Source: JAJZQD01 sp021847735
Lineage (GTDB): Bacteria; Bacillota; Thermincolia; Thermincolales; UBA2595
NCBI GenBank assembly: GCA_027324025.1
Contig: DAHVYW010000012.1
Location: forward strand, 1 to 64,000
Direction: 5' to 3'
Length of the DNA: 64,000 nucleotides
In this document: piece after piece, positions 43,896 through 52,792 of the stretch
Numbering within the stretch: the stretch's first letter is position 1
Layout: the number at the start of each line of letters is the position of its first letter
Notes under the pieces: model-generated
What the model saw: only the letters and a program-made list of their open reading frames with translations
The model's database searches: none
What the model was told of the DNA's origin: nothing
Made by a program: the position numbers and the translations under genes

Positions 43896-44821
43896 CTTTC
43901 ACACTCCTGGAGTTTGTGATCAGTTAAATCCTGTGCCGCTGAAGGAGAAACCTCTGTATTGCCAGCCGGAAGAACTGCTTGCAAGGCCTGGATGGCTACC
44001 TCTAACTGGCTGTCGTCAGCCTCCCGGGTTGTCAGTCTTTGTAACCACATGCCGGGGGCAATTATAACCTTCATCAACGGTGAATTGCAATACTTGCTTG
44101 ATAACTTCAGCACTTCGTATGAAACTCCGGCAATGACCGGCAGTAACACGATACGTGATACTATCCTGACCAACAGGCTGGGTTTGCCCAAAAACCCGAA
44201 GATAAGGATCATTATAACCATTACAATAAGTAGAAAACTGGTGCCGCAGCGCGGGTGCAGCTGTGAATACTTGCGGGCGTTTTCAACTGTTAGTTCTTCC
44301 CCCGCTTCGTAAGTGTTTATAACCTTATGTTCGGCACCGTGATACTGGAACACCCGCTGAATATCTTTCATCCGGGATATAGCCAGTACGTAAAGGAGAA
44401 AAATCGCAATCCGGAATATACCCTCAAAAATATTGATTAAAACAATACTCTTAAATCCATACAAAAACCTGGCCAGGGTTGTGGGAGCAACCACAAAAAG
44501 AAGTATTCCCAAGCCCAAAGCTATGGCTATAGTCACACCCATTTCCCAGGTACTCAATTCCTCCTCCTCCGAGGCCGCGGCCTGGTTAGCTGAAAAAGCC
44601 AGGGCCTGAATGCCAATAATCAGAGATTCAAAAAGCATGACAGTTCCTCTGAGGAAAGGCCACTTCAGGAAAGGCAGCTTTTTAGTAATAGAATTTACGG
44701 GACGCTCATCGATTATTATTTCGTTGTCTGGTTTTCTCACGGCAATAGCCACATCGCGGCGGCCGCGCATCATGACCCCTTCTATAACCGCCTGGCCGCC
44801 GTATTGAAATTTGTCCCCCAA
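43892..44821 (-). CDS. DUF1385 membrane protein, YqhQ-like
   Basis: Conserved membrane protein of unknown function with four to five hydrophobic segments. The N-terminal FQYGGQAVIEGVMMRGRRDV and central FQYHGAEHKVINTYEAGEEL with HPRCGTSFLLIV are the family signatures, with conserved His and Cys residues that could bind metal. I chose TTG at 44821 (MGDKFQYGG), which follows GAGGAG; ATG at 44884 would add 21 residues overlapping the rpmE terminator. Coupled to prfA by a 4-base overlap, as in many Clostridia. Confidence 0.85.
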   Translation of the reverse strand: MGDKFQYGGQAVIEGVMMRGRRDVAIAVRKPDNEIIIDERPVNSITKKLPFLKWPFLRGTVMLFESLIIGIQALAFSANQAAASEEEELSTWEMGVTIAIALGLGILLFVVAPTTLARFLYGFKSIVLINIFEGIFRIAIFLLYVLAISRMKDIQRVFQYHGAEHKVINTYEAGEELTVENARKYSQLHPRCGTSFLLIVMVIMILIFGFLGKPSLLVRIVSRIVLLPVIAGVSYEVLKLSSKYCNSPLMKVIIAPGMWLQRLTTREADDSQLEVAIQALQAVLPAGNTEVSPSAAQDLTDHKLQECER

Positions 44822-44885
44822 AATAAAACAACTCCTCACCTTACATAGGCTTTGCGTGACGCTGAAAAAACCTGTCCCGGTCATA

Positions 44886-44914
44886 TTAAAAAGAGCAGAG
44901 CCGGTGCTCTGCTA
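44886..44914 (-). terminator. intrinsic terminator of rpmE
   Basis: Minus strand AGCAGAGC-ACCG-GCTCTGCT followed by CTTTTTAA, directly after the rpmE stop. Confidence 0.93.
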
Positions 44915-44917
44915 TAA

Positions 44918-45115
44918 TTACATTCCGTACTTTTTCTTAAATTTATCCACACGGCCACTGGTATCAACAAATTTTTGTTTACCTGTAAAGAAGGGATGGC
45001 ATTTAGAGCAAATCTCCACCCGCAGTTCTTTTTTCGTTGAACCCGATTCAAAAGTTTCTCCGCAAGCACAGGTTACTTTTGCTTCCCCGTACTTCGGATG
45101 AATATCCTTTTTCAA
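44918..45115 (-). CDS. rpmE: 50S ribosomal protein L31
   Basis: Ribosomal protein of 65 residues, of the zinc-binding type: Cys16 and Cys18 (CACGE) and Cys37 and Cys40 (CSKCHPFFTG) form the metal site. TTG start at 45115 with AAGAGGTGAAGGGCC. Stand-alone between the radical SAM gene and yqhQ with its own terminator. Zinc-type L31 can be replaced by a zinc-free paralogue under zinc starvation in some bacteria; none is in this window. Confidence 0.97.
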   Translation of the reverse strand: MKKDIHPKYGEAKVTCACGETFESGSTKKELRVEICSKCHPFFTGKQKFVDTSGRVDKFKKKYGM

Positions 45116-45206
45116 GGCCCTTCACCTCTTTTCTGGCATAATCCCCAAAGTCAACTTCAATTATTATAACATACCAGCAAAGGGTATGCAACTACTTTTA
45201 GAACCT

Positions 45207-46457
45207 TTATTTGACCAGCGGTTTCGTGTAATTCCCTACTTCCAGACTGGGGATTTCGGTCTTAAGAATTTCTATAAAATTACTAATGCCCAGAACGTTA
45301 TCCTCTCCCAGAAGTATTTTGCCCGCCAGGTAATCAGGATCAATATTAAGGTTGCGGATCTGAACCATATTTACGTTGTACTTTTGAACAAAATCAATTA
45401 TTGCTTCAGCCTCTTCCGGCAGGTCCGTCAGGCCTGGAAATGTCAGTAAGTTCAGTGATACATAGACACCTTGCGCCCGCGCAATGGCAATAGAACTGCC
45501 AACGTTTTCCCATTTGTAGCCCCGTGGGGAATAGTATGAATTGTATGTAGCCTCCCGGGCACTGATTGTGCTGACACGCAGAGAGTCTATTCCGGCCAGG
45601 CATACTTTTTTTATACCCTCTGTGTAACCGGCGTTTGTATTCATATTGATTGTCCCATCCCCGGTTTGCCGGCGTATCTCTATGATGGCTTCTGATACGG
45701 TGTCTGCTGCAAGAGAGGGTTCGCCCTCACAGCCCTGGCCAAAACTTATGATGCCATCTTCTGCGCCCGCGAGGTGCGGCGCGGCGATTTCCAGAATCTC
45801 CCCAGCGGAAGGTTTGAAATCTATTCTGCTCTGGGGTGAGGGACAGCATTCCGCAGGCTGGAGAGATATACAGCCCAAACAACTGGCATTACAAGAAGGG
45901 GACACCGGTATCCCCCCTTCCCACCTTCGGTAAAATATGTTCTGAGCCGTGAAACAGTGGTATTTCATAGCGCATTGACCCAACTGCCGGATTATCCTGT
46001 TATGCTTATATTCTTCCCCAGTATCCTTCACCAGTTGTCCAAGTTCCGGGGTAGAATAATGAACCGGGTTCCACCTCAGGTTTTTATCTGTGGACACAGC
46101 CGCAACGTAAACATCGCCGTTTTTAAAGCCCGTGGCCGCATAACCGAAAAGTGGGAGGGGGTTTTGGTCTGCCCGCCTGTATGCGGGCAGCAGTGTTCTT
46201 GTATATCCTTGGGGAAGCAGCGCACCAACGGCAAAAGCCGGTACCCCCCGCACGTCCCGGCAAACGGTAAATTTGCCCTGACGGTCTAACCCAACGGGGC
46301 ATCCCCCGGGAATCATAACCAGGGAAGCACCCTCGGGTAAAGGTATTGCATCAGCCTCACTAATCTCGGTGTAAAGGTTGCCTGTGCGTCCACCGGCAAG
46401 CAGGTTGGGGTGGTCATACATTCTACCCTTGGAATCGGCATATAATAACTGAAGCAT
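45207..46457 (-). CDS. radical SAM protein of unknown function
   Basis: Radical S-adenosylmethionine enzyme of 416 residues. The cluster motif CNASCLGC (CX3CX2C) lies near residue 185, after an N-terminal region of about 170 residues with no recognised domain. The glycine-rich GQGCEGEPSLAAD after the motif fits SAM binding, and TNAGYTEGIKKVCLAGIDSL fits the barrel. Other cysteines (CISLQPAECCPSP) follow the cluster motif. ATG at 46457. It is single between rpmE and the M23 peptidase and has no obvious partner or peptide substrate nearby, so no reaction can be named. Confidence 0.85.
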   Translation of the reverse strand: MLQLLYADSKGRMYDHPNLLAGGRTGNLYTEISEADAIPLPEGASLVMIPGGCPVGLDRQGKFTVCRDVRGVPAFAVGALLPQGYTRTLLPAYRRADQNPLPLFGYAATGFKNGDVYVAAVSTDKNLRWNPVHYSTPELGQLVKDTGEEYKHNRIIRQLGQCAMKYHCFTAQNIFYRRWEGGIPVSPSCNASCLGCISLQPAECCPSPQSRIDFKPSAGEILEIAAPHLAGAEDGIISFGQGCEGEPSLAADTVSEAIIEIRRQTGDGTINMNTNAGYTEGIKKVCLAGIDSLRVSTISAREATYNSYYSPRGYKWENVGSSIAIARAQGVYVSLNLLTFPGLTDLPEEAEAIIDFVQKYNVNMVQIRNLNIDPDYLAGKILLGEDNVLGISNFIEILKTEIPSLEVGNYTKPLVK

Positions 46458-46531
46458 TTATGGGTTACCCCCTGGTTCAAATTAAATACCGGGCATCACT
46501 ATCGCCACCAAATAATTATATTATTTTTTTC

Positions 46532-46564
46532 GCAAAAATTAAAGGGCATTAACATGCCCTTTAA
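46532..46564 (-). terminator. intrinsic terminator after the M23 peptidase gene
   Basis: Minus strand TTAAAGGGCAT-GTTA-ATGCCCTTTAA followed by TTTTTGCG, just after the stop at 46569. Confidence 0.92.
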
Positions 46565-46568
46565 TGCC

Positions 46569-47435
46569 CTAAATTTTACGGTCCTCTCCCGGCAAGTAAT
46601 TCTGCGGATTTAATGGGACTCCCCCATACAGCAGTTCCAGGTGCAGGTGGGGGCCTGTCGAGTGTCCGGTACTGCCAATTCTGGCAATAGTCTGTCCCTG
46701 CTCAACGCATTCACCCGGTGAAACTTCCAGGGTCGAGGCATGGGCATACAGACTGCGCACACCTCTACCGTGGTTGATAATAACGGTATATCCGTAGGTG
46801 CCCCGCCACCCGGCAAAAACGACCACCCCGGCATCAATAGCCCTTATGGGCTTGCCCTCCTCTGCCGCAACATCCAGTCCTTCGTGAGTCCTACCTGCCC
46901 TGGGGCCGAAAACGGAAGAAACTTGTCCGGTTACCGGCCAAAATTTAAATTCCGGTACACGGACATCGTAATCGTTTAACTCAGTCGTTATTTCCCGGCC
47001 GGTCGCCGGAATGGCCAATGGCCGGCCAATTAACAGGGGGTCATTACTCACCAGCCCGTTTTCTTCTGCCAGGGATTTCACGGTTGTGTTAAACCTCCGC
47101 GCAATATCCCACAACGTATCACCCGCAGTTACTATATACGCAACTTCTTGGCCGGCCGGAATGACAAGTTTTTGGTTTTCCAAAAGGGAGCTTTCCGGGT
47201 CTAACCCGTTGGTAAGGGCCAGCAAATGCTCATTTATTCCAAATCTGTCCGCCACCGTCCAGAGGCAGTCGCCTCTTTTGACAGTGTAATACCGGGGCTG
47301 CCCTTGATCTGCCGGCGAAGGTGGATATGCCGGGTCTTCTCCTGCCAGTACGGTGAGCTTACCAGTTAAGGCCAAGATTAATAACATTACCACGGCTGTA
47401 GTCTTAATTTTTCTTTTAAAATTCACGAATACCAT
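46569..47435 (-). CDS. secreted LysM/M23 peptidoglycan endopeptidase
   Basis: Exported cell-wall hydrolase of 288 residues. A signal peptide or anchor (residues 8-31) is followed by two LysM domains (YYTVKRGDCLWTVADRFGIN and YIVTAGDTLWDIARRFNTTV) and a C-terminal M23 zinc peptidase domain with the metal ligands in RTHEGLDVAA and GPHLHLELL. All expected catalytic residues are visible. ATG at 47435 has the close site AGGAGAG; a GTG 3 codons later is an alternative. It lies downstream of rho by 26 bases. Such proteins act in wall remodelling or sporulation; the specific role is unknown. Confidence 0.92.
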   Translation of the reverse strand: MVFVNFKRKIKTTAVVMLLILALTGKLTVLAGEDPAYPPSPADQGQPRYYTVKRGDCLWTVADRFGINEHLLALTNGLDPESSLLENQKLVIPAGQEVAYIVTAGDTLWDIARRFNTTVKSLAEENGLVSNDPLLIGRPLAIPATGREITTELNDYDVRVPEFKFWPVTGQVSSVFGPRAGRTHEGLDVAAEEGKPIRAIDAGVVVFAGWRGTYGYTVIINHGRGVRSLYAHASTLEVSPGECVEQGQTIARIGSTGHSTGPHLHLELLYGGVPLNPQNYLPGEDRKI

Positions 47436-47461
47436 CTCTCCTAAAAATAAAACTCTCCTCT

Positions 47462-48718
47462 TTAGACTACTTTAATCAAATCCCCTGTTTTAAGCAGCAG
47501 CTCCCTGTTGGACTTGGTCTTCCTAAGAATGTCATTCAAAAACTCTATGGCTTCCGTTGTTGTTGACTGGTTAAAGGTTTTGCGAAAATTCCACATGATA
47601 TCCATTTCTTCTTTGCTTAGCAGAAGATCTTCTTTCCGTGTACCCGACCGTTTGATGTCAATAGCAGGGAATATCCGGCGGTCTGCCAGTTTGCGGTCGA
47701 GAATCAGTTCCATGTTTCCGGTTCCCTTGAATTCTTCAAAAATAACATCATCCATCCGACTGCCCGTTTCCACCAATGCCGTCGCCAGTATTGTAAGACT
47801 TCCACCCGCTTCAATATTCCTGGCGGCCCCAAAAAACCTCTTTGGTTTGTGTAAAGCGCTGGGGTCAACTCCGCCCGAGAGGGTCCTGCCGCTGGGGGGT
47901 TCTACCAGGTTGTATGCCCTGGCCAGTCTTGTGATACTGTCCAGGAGAATAACCACATCCTTTTTTTGTTCCACTAATCGTTTAGCCCGCTCTAAAACCA
48001 TTTCGGCAACCTTCACATGGTTATCGGCCGGTTCGTCAAAGGTTGAACTGATTACGTCACCTTTAACAAATCTCTCCATATCTGTAACCTCTTCCGGGCG
48101 TTCATCAATGAGAAGGACCATTAGTTTTATATCCGGGTAGTTAGTTGTAATACTGTTGGCAATTTGTTTAAGCAGGATGGTTTTGCCGGCTTTCGGCGGG
48201 GATACAATGAGGCCCCTCTGGCCCTTGCCTAAGGGAGCAACCAGGTCTATCAGTCTTGTCACGGCCAGCTCCGGTCCGACTTCCAGGTTGATTCGTTGAT
48301 TGGGATAGATGGGAGTGAGGGTGTCAAAATGTATTCGTTGAACAACCTTCTCAATACCAGTCCCGTTAATTTCTTCTACCCTCAACATGGCGTAATACCT
48401 TTCATTATCCCTGGGCGGCCTAACCTGTCCGCCTACCAAATCGCCGGTCCGTAAATCGAACCTCCGAATCTGGGAAGGCGACACATAAATGTCATTCTGG
48501 CTTGGGGCATAACTTGAGGGCCGAAGAAACCCGTACCCGTCGGGAAGTATGTCCAATATGCCCTGCGCTGACAGGGTTTGGTCTTTTTGGGTCTTCAGCT
48601 TGGCAATCTCAAATACCAGTTCCGACTTTCGCAATTTGTAGTATCCAGGAATTTCAAGTTGCCTGGCCATCTCGTACAGTTCTACCATGGTTTTTGTCTC
48701 CAGTTCGGAAGCGTTCAA
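47462..48718 (-). CDS. rho: transcription termination factor Rho
   Basis: Hexameric RNA helicase that ends transcription. The 418-residue protein has an N-terminal Rho-N domain, an RNA-binding cold-shock fold (GILDILPDGYGFLRPSSYAP) and the ATPase core with Walker A SPPKAGKTILLKQI and Walker B DVVILLDSITRLARA. TTG start at 48718 with AGGAGGGTGAGTT. Between rpmE and glpX as in Bacillus. The many strong intrinsic terminators in this window show that Rho is not the only route here. Confidence 0.97.
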   Translation of the reverse strand: MNASELETKTMVELYEMARQLEIPGYYKLRKSELVFEIAKLKTQKDQTLSAQGILDILPDGYGFLRPSSYAPSQNDIYVSPSQIRRFDLRTGDLVGGQVRPPRDNERYYAMLRVEEINGTGIEKVVQRIHFDTLTPIYPNQRINLEVGPELAVTRLIDLVAPLGKGQRGLIVSPPKAGKTILLKQIANSITTNYPDIKLMVLLIDERPEEVTDMERFVKGDVISSTFDEPADNHVKVAEMVLERAKRLVEQKKDVVILLDSITRLARAYNLVEPPSGRTLSGGVDPSALHKPKRFFGAARNIEAGGSLTILATALVETGSRMDDVIFEEFKGTGNMELILDRKLADRRIFPAIDIKRSGTRKEDLLLSKEEMDIMWNFRKTFNQSTTTEAIEFLNDILRKTKSNRELLLKTGDLIKVV

Positions 48719-48787
48719 AACTCACCCTCCTAATGCAATAATACCTCTATTGTATCCCGATGATAAAAAGCTTATTCAATAGAGCAA

Positions 48788-48815
48788 TAAAAAATGCGGA
48801 TGCCATCGCACCCGC
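48788..48815 (-). terminator. intrinsic terminator after the first DUF2062 gene
   Basis: Minus strand GCGGGTGC-GAT-GGCATCCGC followed by ATTTTTTATT; the stem begins within the stop codon region of the gene ending at 48815. Confidence 0.88.
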
Positions 48816-49303
48816 TAGAACGGTTTCTTATTCAACCTTTTTGCCTTCAGCTTCTGTATTCGTACTTTTAGCACGGAATACACGACCAGGTAAGAAATTA
48901 TAAAAATTACGCAACCGTTTATCAACCCGGCCATCAGGTAGGGGACCCCTCTCGTTAGAATGCTGTTGATCACCTGTTCCAGGTAATTTGTCCCGGCCGG
49001 GTGGGGCAGCACTATTCTTCTAAGAGGTGGAACCGCTGAAACGAGTATGTCCTGAATGTAAATATTAATTGCCACAATGGCCAAAAAAAACGGTTTAAGG
49101 GCCGCGGCAGACATCACGGCAGCAAGGCTGTTTAGTTTGAGTATCCTGGCAACCACAAAAGCGACAAAAATACTGACAAAGGGAATAGGGACAGCAAAAT
49201 CCATCGCGAACCCCATACCGATACCTTGGGCCACTTTCGAGGGCGTATCCTTCAAACGCAGCATCTTGTAATACTGGTACTTAAAATACCTGTTCAAACG
49301 CAA
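48815..49303 (-). CDS. DUF2062 membrane protein (copy 1)
   Basis: Membrane protein of about 162 residues with three to four hydrophobic helices. It begins KYQYYKMLRLKDTPSKVAQG and contains GFAMDFAVPIPFVSIFVAFV, the pattern of DUF2062 proteins (xG-P-loop-like IPFVS helix). I chose TTG at 49303 following CAGGAGG; a GTG at 49336 would extend it into the neighbouring gene. It is a diverged relative of the next gene, with a different C-terminus. Function unknown. Confidence 0.78.
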   Translation of the reverse strand: MRLNRYFKYQYYKMLRLKDTPSKVAQGIGMGFAMDFAVPIPFVSIFVAFVVARILKLNSLAAVMSAAALKPFFLAIVAINIYIQDILVSAVPPLRRIVLPHPAGTNYLEQVINSILTRGVPYLMAGLINGCVIFIISYLVVYSVLKVRIQKLKAKRLNKKPF

Positions 49304-49776
49304 TTCGACTTCCTCCTGTTTTTGCCCACAAGCCACTTAAGAACCCGCAGCCGGTAACGTTTCACCATCAAATAAATACATATATACAAGATTGTACCCG
49401 TAATCAGACTATTAATTACCGCACCGGCAAAAAACACTTTACTAACTTCAGCGAATGTAGAACTTTTAGGTTGTAACAATACTCGCCAAAGGTGGCGCAC
49501 ATCCTGAAGCCTGCTTGTCCACACTAAATAACCGGTTACCATATTCATATAAAAAAAGAACGGAAACAACGGCTTAAAAATGATATCTCCAAGTAACCCG
49601 GCCGGTACATTTGCTAAAAATACCGCAGCCACAACACCGGCAAGGGGGACCCCAAATCCGAAGGTAGGATAAAAATTCACACATGCTCCCACGGCAAAAC
49701 CAAGAGCCAGCTTGCCAGGAGCCCCTTTTAACCTCAGAAACTTAATCAAGTTAAACTTTAACCGTCTCCTTAACAC
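49294..49776 (-). CDS. DUF2062 membrane protein (copy 2)
   Basis: Membrane protein of 160 residues with four helices. The core LKGAPGKLALGFAVGACVNF followed by YPTFGFGVPLAGVVAAVFLA matches DUF2062. GTG start at 49776 with GGAGGGTTC. It overlaps the next gene by about 10 bases, so the two are probably co-translated and may form a heteromer. The pair lies between glpX and rho. Function unknown. Confidence 0.82.
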   Translation of the reverse strand: MLRRRLKFNLIKFLRLKGAPGKLALGFAVGACVNFYPTFGFGVPLAGVVAAVFLANVPAGLLGDIIFKPLFPFFFYMNMVTGYLVWTSRLQDVRHLWRVLLQPKSSTFAEVSKVFFAGAVINSLITGTILYICIYLMVKRYRLRVLKWLVGKNRRKSNCV

Positions 49777-49909
49777 GAACCCTCCATGAAAAATTCTTTA
49801 ATGGCCAAGTAAAAACAAAAAACCTTCAACATTAACCAAAGTCTTACAGTTAAGAAGAAGGTTGTTAAAACTAAGTATATCACCAGCATTTTTTACAGTC
49901 AAGGCGATA

Positions 49910-50875
49910 CTACTTCCTGTATGTAAAAGGCTTTTTGTCAAGCCGGTGAATGGCATCAATAAACCGCACTGTTCCGGTGACGGACCTCATTACAACAGTA
50001 TGACTTCTGGCTCCGTTGCCAAAGAACCTGACTCCCTGAACCAGGTCACCGTTAGTAATCCCGGTTGCGGCAAACACCACATCATCTGTTTTAACCAAGT
50101 CATCCATCGTCAACAGCCTACTAATATCACCGATTCCAAGTTTTTTGGCTCTTTCCACATCGTCCTCATTTTCTGGCCACAGCCTCCCCTGCATTTCGCC
50201 GCCAAGGCATTTCAGGGCGGCAGCAGCTACGACTCCTTCCGGCGCACCGCCAATGCCAAGAAGCATGTCAACACCGGTACCTGCCATAGCGGCGGCAACA
50301 GCCGGCGCCACGTCACCGTCCTGGATTAATTGGATCCGAGCGCCGGTGGCGCGGACTTCATTGATTATTTTTTCGTGTCTTGGCCTGTTAAGGATAACTA
50401 CGGTCAAATCTTCTATGTCTTTGTCATTAGCCAAGGCAACCGCCTTTAAATTATCTATGACCGGGGCATCCAGGTGTATTTTTCCTTTAGCCTTTGGGCC
50501 TACGGCAATTTTGTCCATGTACATGTCAGGGGCATGGAGAAAGCCCCCTGTCTCAGCTATTGCTACCACAGCAATGGCATTGGGGAGACCCCTGGCAACA
50601 TTATTAGTGCCCTCTACCGGGTCAACGGCTATATCCACTTTTGGGTCGACCCCGCTTCCAACCTTTTCACCTATGTAAAGCATCGGGGCGTCATCCATCT
50701 CACCCTCCCCAATAACCACTGTCCCGTCAATCTGAACAGTACTAAAAACAGCCCTCATTGCCACTACAGCCGCGTCGTCTGCCGCATCCTTTTCTCCCCG
50801 GCCCATCCACCGGGCAGCCGCAATTGCTGCCGCTTCGGTAACACGGGCAAATTCCATTGTTAATTCCCGAATCAA
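49910..50875 (-). CDS. glpX: class II fructose-1,6-bisphosphatase
   Basis: Gluconeogenic phosphatase of about 321 residues. Conserved blocks are RVTEAAAIAAARWMGRGEKD, IGEGEMDDAPMLYIGEKVG, VDPVEGTNNVARGLPNAIAV and the metal-binding GIGGAPEGVVAAAALKCLGG. I chose TTG at 50875, which has GGGAGGGGTTGCT in front and gives an N-terminus (MIRELTMEFARV) like Bacillus GlpX; an ATG six codons later is a second choice. It lies downstream of fsa and fba, forming a cluster for triose/hexose phosphate interconversion. Confidence 0.95.
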   Translation of the reverse strand: MIRELTMEFARVTEAAAIAAARWMGRGEKDAADDAAVVAMRAVFSTVQIDGTVVIGEGEMDDAPMLYIGEKVGSGVDPKVDIAVDPVEGTNNVARGLPNAIAVVAIAETGGFLHAPDMYMDKIAVGPKAKGKIHLDAPVIDNLKAVALANDKDIEDLTVVILNRPRHEKIINEVRATGARIQLIQDGDVAPAVAAAMAGTGVDMLLGIGGAPEGVVAAAALKCLGGEMQGRLWPENEDDVERAKKLGIGDISRLLTMDDLVKTDDVVFAATGITNGDLVQGVRFFGNGARSHTVVMRSVTGTVRFIDAIHRLDKKPFTYRK

Positions 50876-51006
50876 AGCAACCCCTCCCACATTTCATTAA
50901 TAGTATGACACTAATCCCAGTATTGTGCTATGCTATTATCTCTATTTCTACCTATATGCGCCTGTTCCTTCCCCAAGTACGGAAAAAATTGCAGCAGTTT
51001 ATCTGC

Positions 51007-51654
51007 TTATTTGTCCTTGACTGTCTCCCAGTCCGCCAGAAACTTCTCAATTCCAATGTCAGTAAGGGTGTGTCTGGTCATTTGCATTATTATTTTAAAA
51101 GGCACCGTAGAAATGTGGGCCCCGGCTTTGGCAGCTTCAGTAACATGAATTGGGTGCCTGACACTTGCCACAATAATCCTTGTGTCAAAATCGTAGATTT
51201 CGTAGATTTGCACTATCTCCCTGATTAACTCCATCCCGTTTTGACCGATGTCATCAAGCCTGCCTACAAAAGGGCTGACAAACGTTGCCCCGGCTAATGC
51301 CGCAAGAAGGGCCTGATTGGCGGAAAACACGAGGGTTACGTTGGTCTTTATCTTTTTGCCGGAAAGCATCTTAGTCGCTGTTAGCCCTTCTGCAGTCATA
51401 GGAATTTTGATTACAATGTTGGGGTGAATTTTGGCCAGTTCCACCGCTTCTGACACCATGCCCCCGGCGTCAAGACTTATTACCTCCGCACTGATGGGCC
51501 CGTCAATAATTTCACAGATCTCTTTTACAACTTCCTTAAAGTTACGCCCCTCTTTGGCGATGAGAGACGGGTTGGTGGTGACACCACTTATTACTCCTAA
51601 CCTGCCGGCTTTTTTTATTTCTTCAATATTTGCCGTATCAATGAAAATTTCCAT
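51007..51654 (-). CDS. fsa: transaldolase-like fructose-6-phosphate aldolase
   Basis: Short transaldolase-family protein of 215 residues (TalC/Fsa group). The Schiff-base lysine lies in NIVIKIPMTAEGL, and GVTTNPSLIAKEG, TNVTLVFSANQALLAA and ASVRHPIHVTEAAKAGAHI are conserved. The gene between fba and glpX matches Bacillus tal (ywjH). Whether it acts as a true transaldolase or a fructose-6-phosphate aldolase cannot be told from this reading. ATG at 51654 with GGGAGGTTTATCTTA-like spacing upstream. Confidence 0.92.
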   Translation of the reverse strand: MEIFIDTANIEEIKKAGRLGVISGVTTNPSLIAKEGRNFKEVVKEICEIIDGPISAEVISLDAGGMVSEAVELAKIHPNIVIKIPMTAEGLTATKMLSGKKIKTNVTLVFSANQALLAALAGATFVSPFVGRLDDIGQNGMELIREIVQIYEIYDFDTRIIVASVRHPIHVTEAAKAGAHISTVPFKIIMQMTRHTLTDIGIEKFLADWETVKDK

Positions 51655-51743
51655 TAAGATAAACCTCCCTTAATCCAAATTAACTGGAACTACCCCACTA
51701 TCATACCCCGAACCATATTCCACAGCCCGGTTTAGCATAATTA

Positions 51744-51859
51744 AGGCTGTTCAAAAACAAGTATGGCAGGGAAGCCGCTTTACCGAAACTGAAAACGTAC
51801 CTATTGTACGCCCTCTTGTTAATAAGCCTTCCGAGCTTTACAAAGTTTTTCAACAGCCT
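51744..51859. repeat. long inverted-repeat element, family B copy 1
   Basis: Ends AGGCTGTTCAAAAAC and GTTTTTCAACAGCCT are inverted repeats of 15 bases with one mismatch. Inside are CAAGTATGGCAGGGAAGC and an ACGTACC-TATT-GTACG hairpin. It lies 24 bases past the fba stop, and related copies occur at 59451 and 59677. Confidence 0.85.
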
Positions 51860-51883
51860 AAAAAAGCGGTTTTTGCCACGTTT

Positions 51884-52738
51884 TTATGCTTTTCCGGAAC
51901 TTCCAAACAACCTGATTTTTTCCCTGATTATTTCTGTGGCAGCCTCTCTGGCGGGCCCTAGTACCTTTCTCGGGTCTATCTCTTTAGAATCTTTGTTCAG
52001 GACATCCCGGCAAGCCTGTACAAAGGCCTCCCGTATGTTGGTGTCAATGTTAACCTTCCGCACACCTATTTTGATGGCTTTTTCGATAGCATCATCCGGA
52101 ACGCCGGAAGAACCGTGCAAAACAATAGGTACCCGGATCATTGAGCGAATTTTTTCCAGCCTGGGGAAATCCAGTTCAGGGATTCCTTTGTACTGGCCGT
52201 GGGCAGTGCCTATTGCTACTGCAAGGGCATCAACTCCGGTCCTCTCAACAAATTCTTTGGCTTCTTCGGGCTTTGTAAAGAAGGCATCTTTCTCATCGAC
52301 GTGAATATCATCTTCAGTTCCGCCTATTTTGCCAAGCTCTGCCTCCACGGAAACACCAACAGCCCTTGCCACAGCGATTACCCTCTTGGTCAACTCAACA
52401 TTATCATCAAAGGGCAGCTTGGATCCGTCAATCATCACTGAACTAAAGCCCGAGCGGATACACATCATAACCTGTTCAAAGCTGGTACCGTGGTCCAAAT
52501 GAAGTGCAACCGGAACCGACGCGTTTTCTGCCGCAATCTTGGCCATGGCAGTAATATATTCTATTCCGGCGTATTTTATAGCACCCTGGCTGGCCTGCAT
52601 AATAACCGGAGATTTTTCCGCCTCAGCCGCCGCTATGATAGCCTGAACTATTTCCATGTTGTTGCAATTAAAGGCACCTACAGCATACCCACCTGCTTCT
52701 GCTTTTTTCAATAGATCACTAATTGATACCAGAGACAT
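51884..52738 (-). CDS. fba: class II fructose-bisphosphate aldolase
   Basis: Zinc-dependent glycolytic aldolase of 284 residues. ALHLDHGTSFEQV (zinc and catalytic residues), YKGIPELDFPRL and VLHGSSGVPDDAI are conserved, and the N-terminal GAFNCNNMEIVQAIIAAAE also fits. ATG at 52738 with GGAGGATGAAGA upstream. Next to fsa and the CpXC gene, near spo0F, as in Bacillus fbaA. Confidence 0.96.
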   Translation of the reverse strand: MSLVSISDLLKKAEAGGYAVGAFNCNNMEIVQAIIAAAEAEKSPVIMQASQGAIKYAGIEYITAMAKIAAENASVPVALHLDHGTSFEQVMMCIRSGFSSVMIDGSKLPFDDNVELTKRVIAVARAVGVSVEAELGKIGGTEDDIHVDEKDAFFTKPEEAKEFVERTGVDALAVAIGTAHGQYKGIPELDFPRLEKIRSMIRVPIVLHGSSGVPDDAIEKAIKIGVRKVNIDTNIREAFVQACRDVLNKDSKEIDPRKVLGPAREAATEIIREKIRLFGSSGKA

Positions 52739-52792
52739 TCTTCATCCTCCTTAAACATTTTTGTAAAATGTATTCCCCCTGTAAGAGAACTA

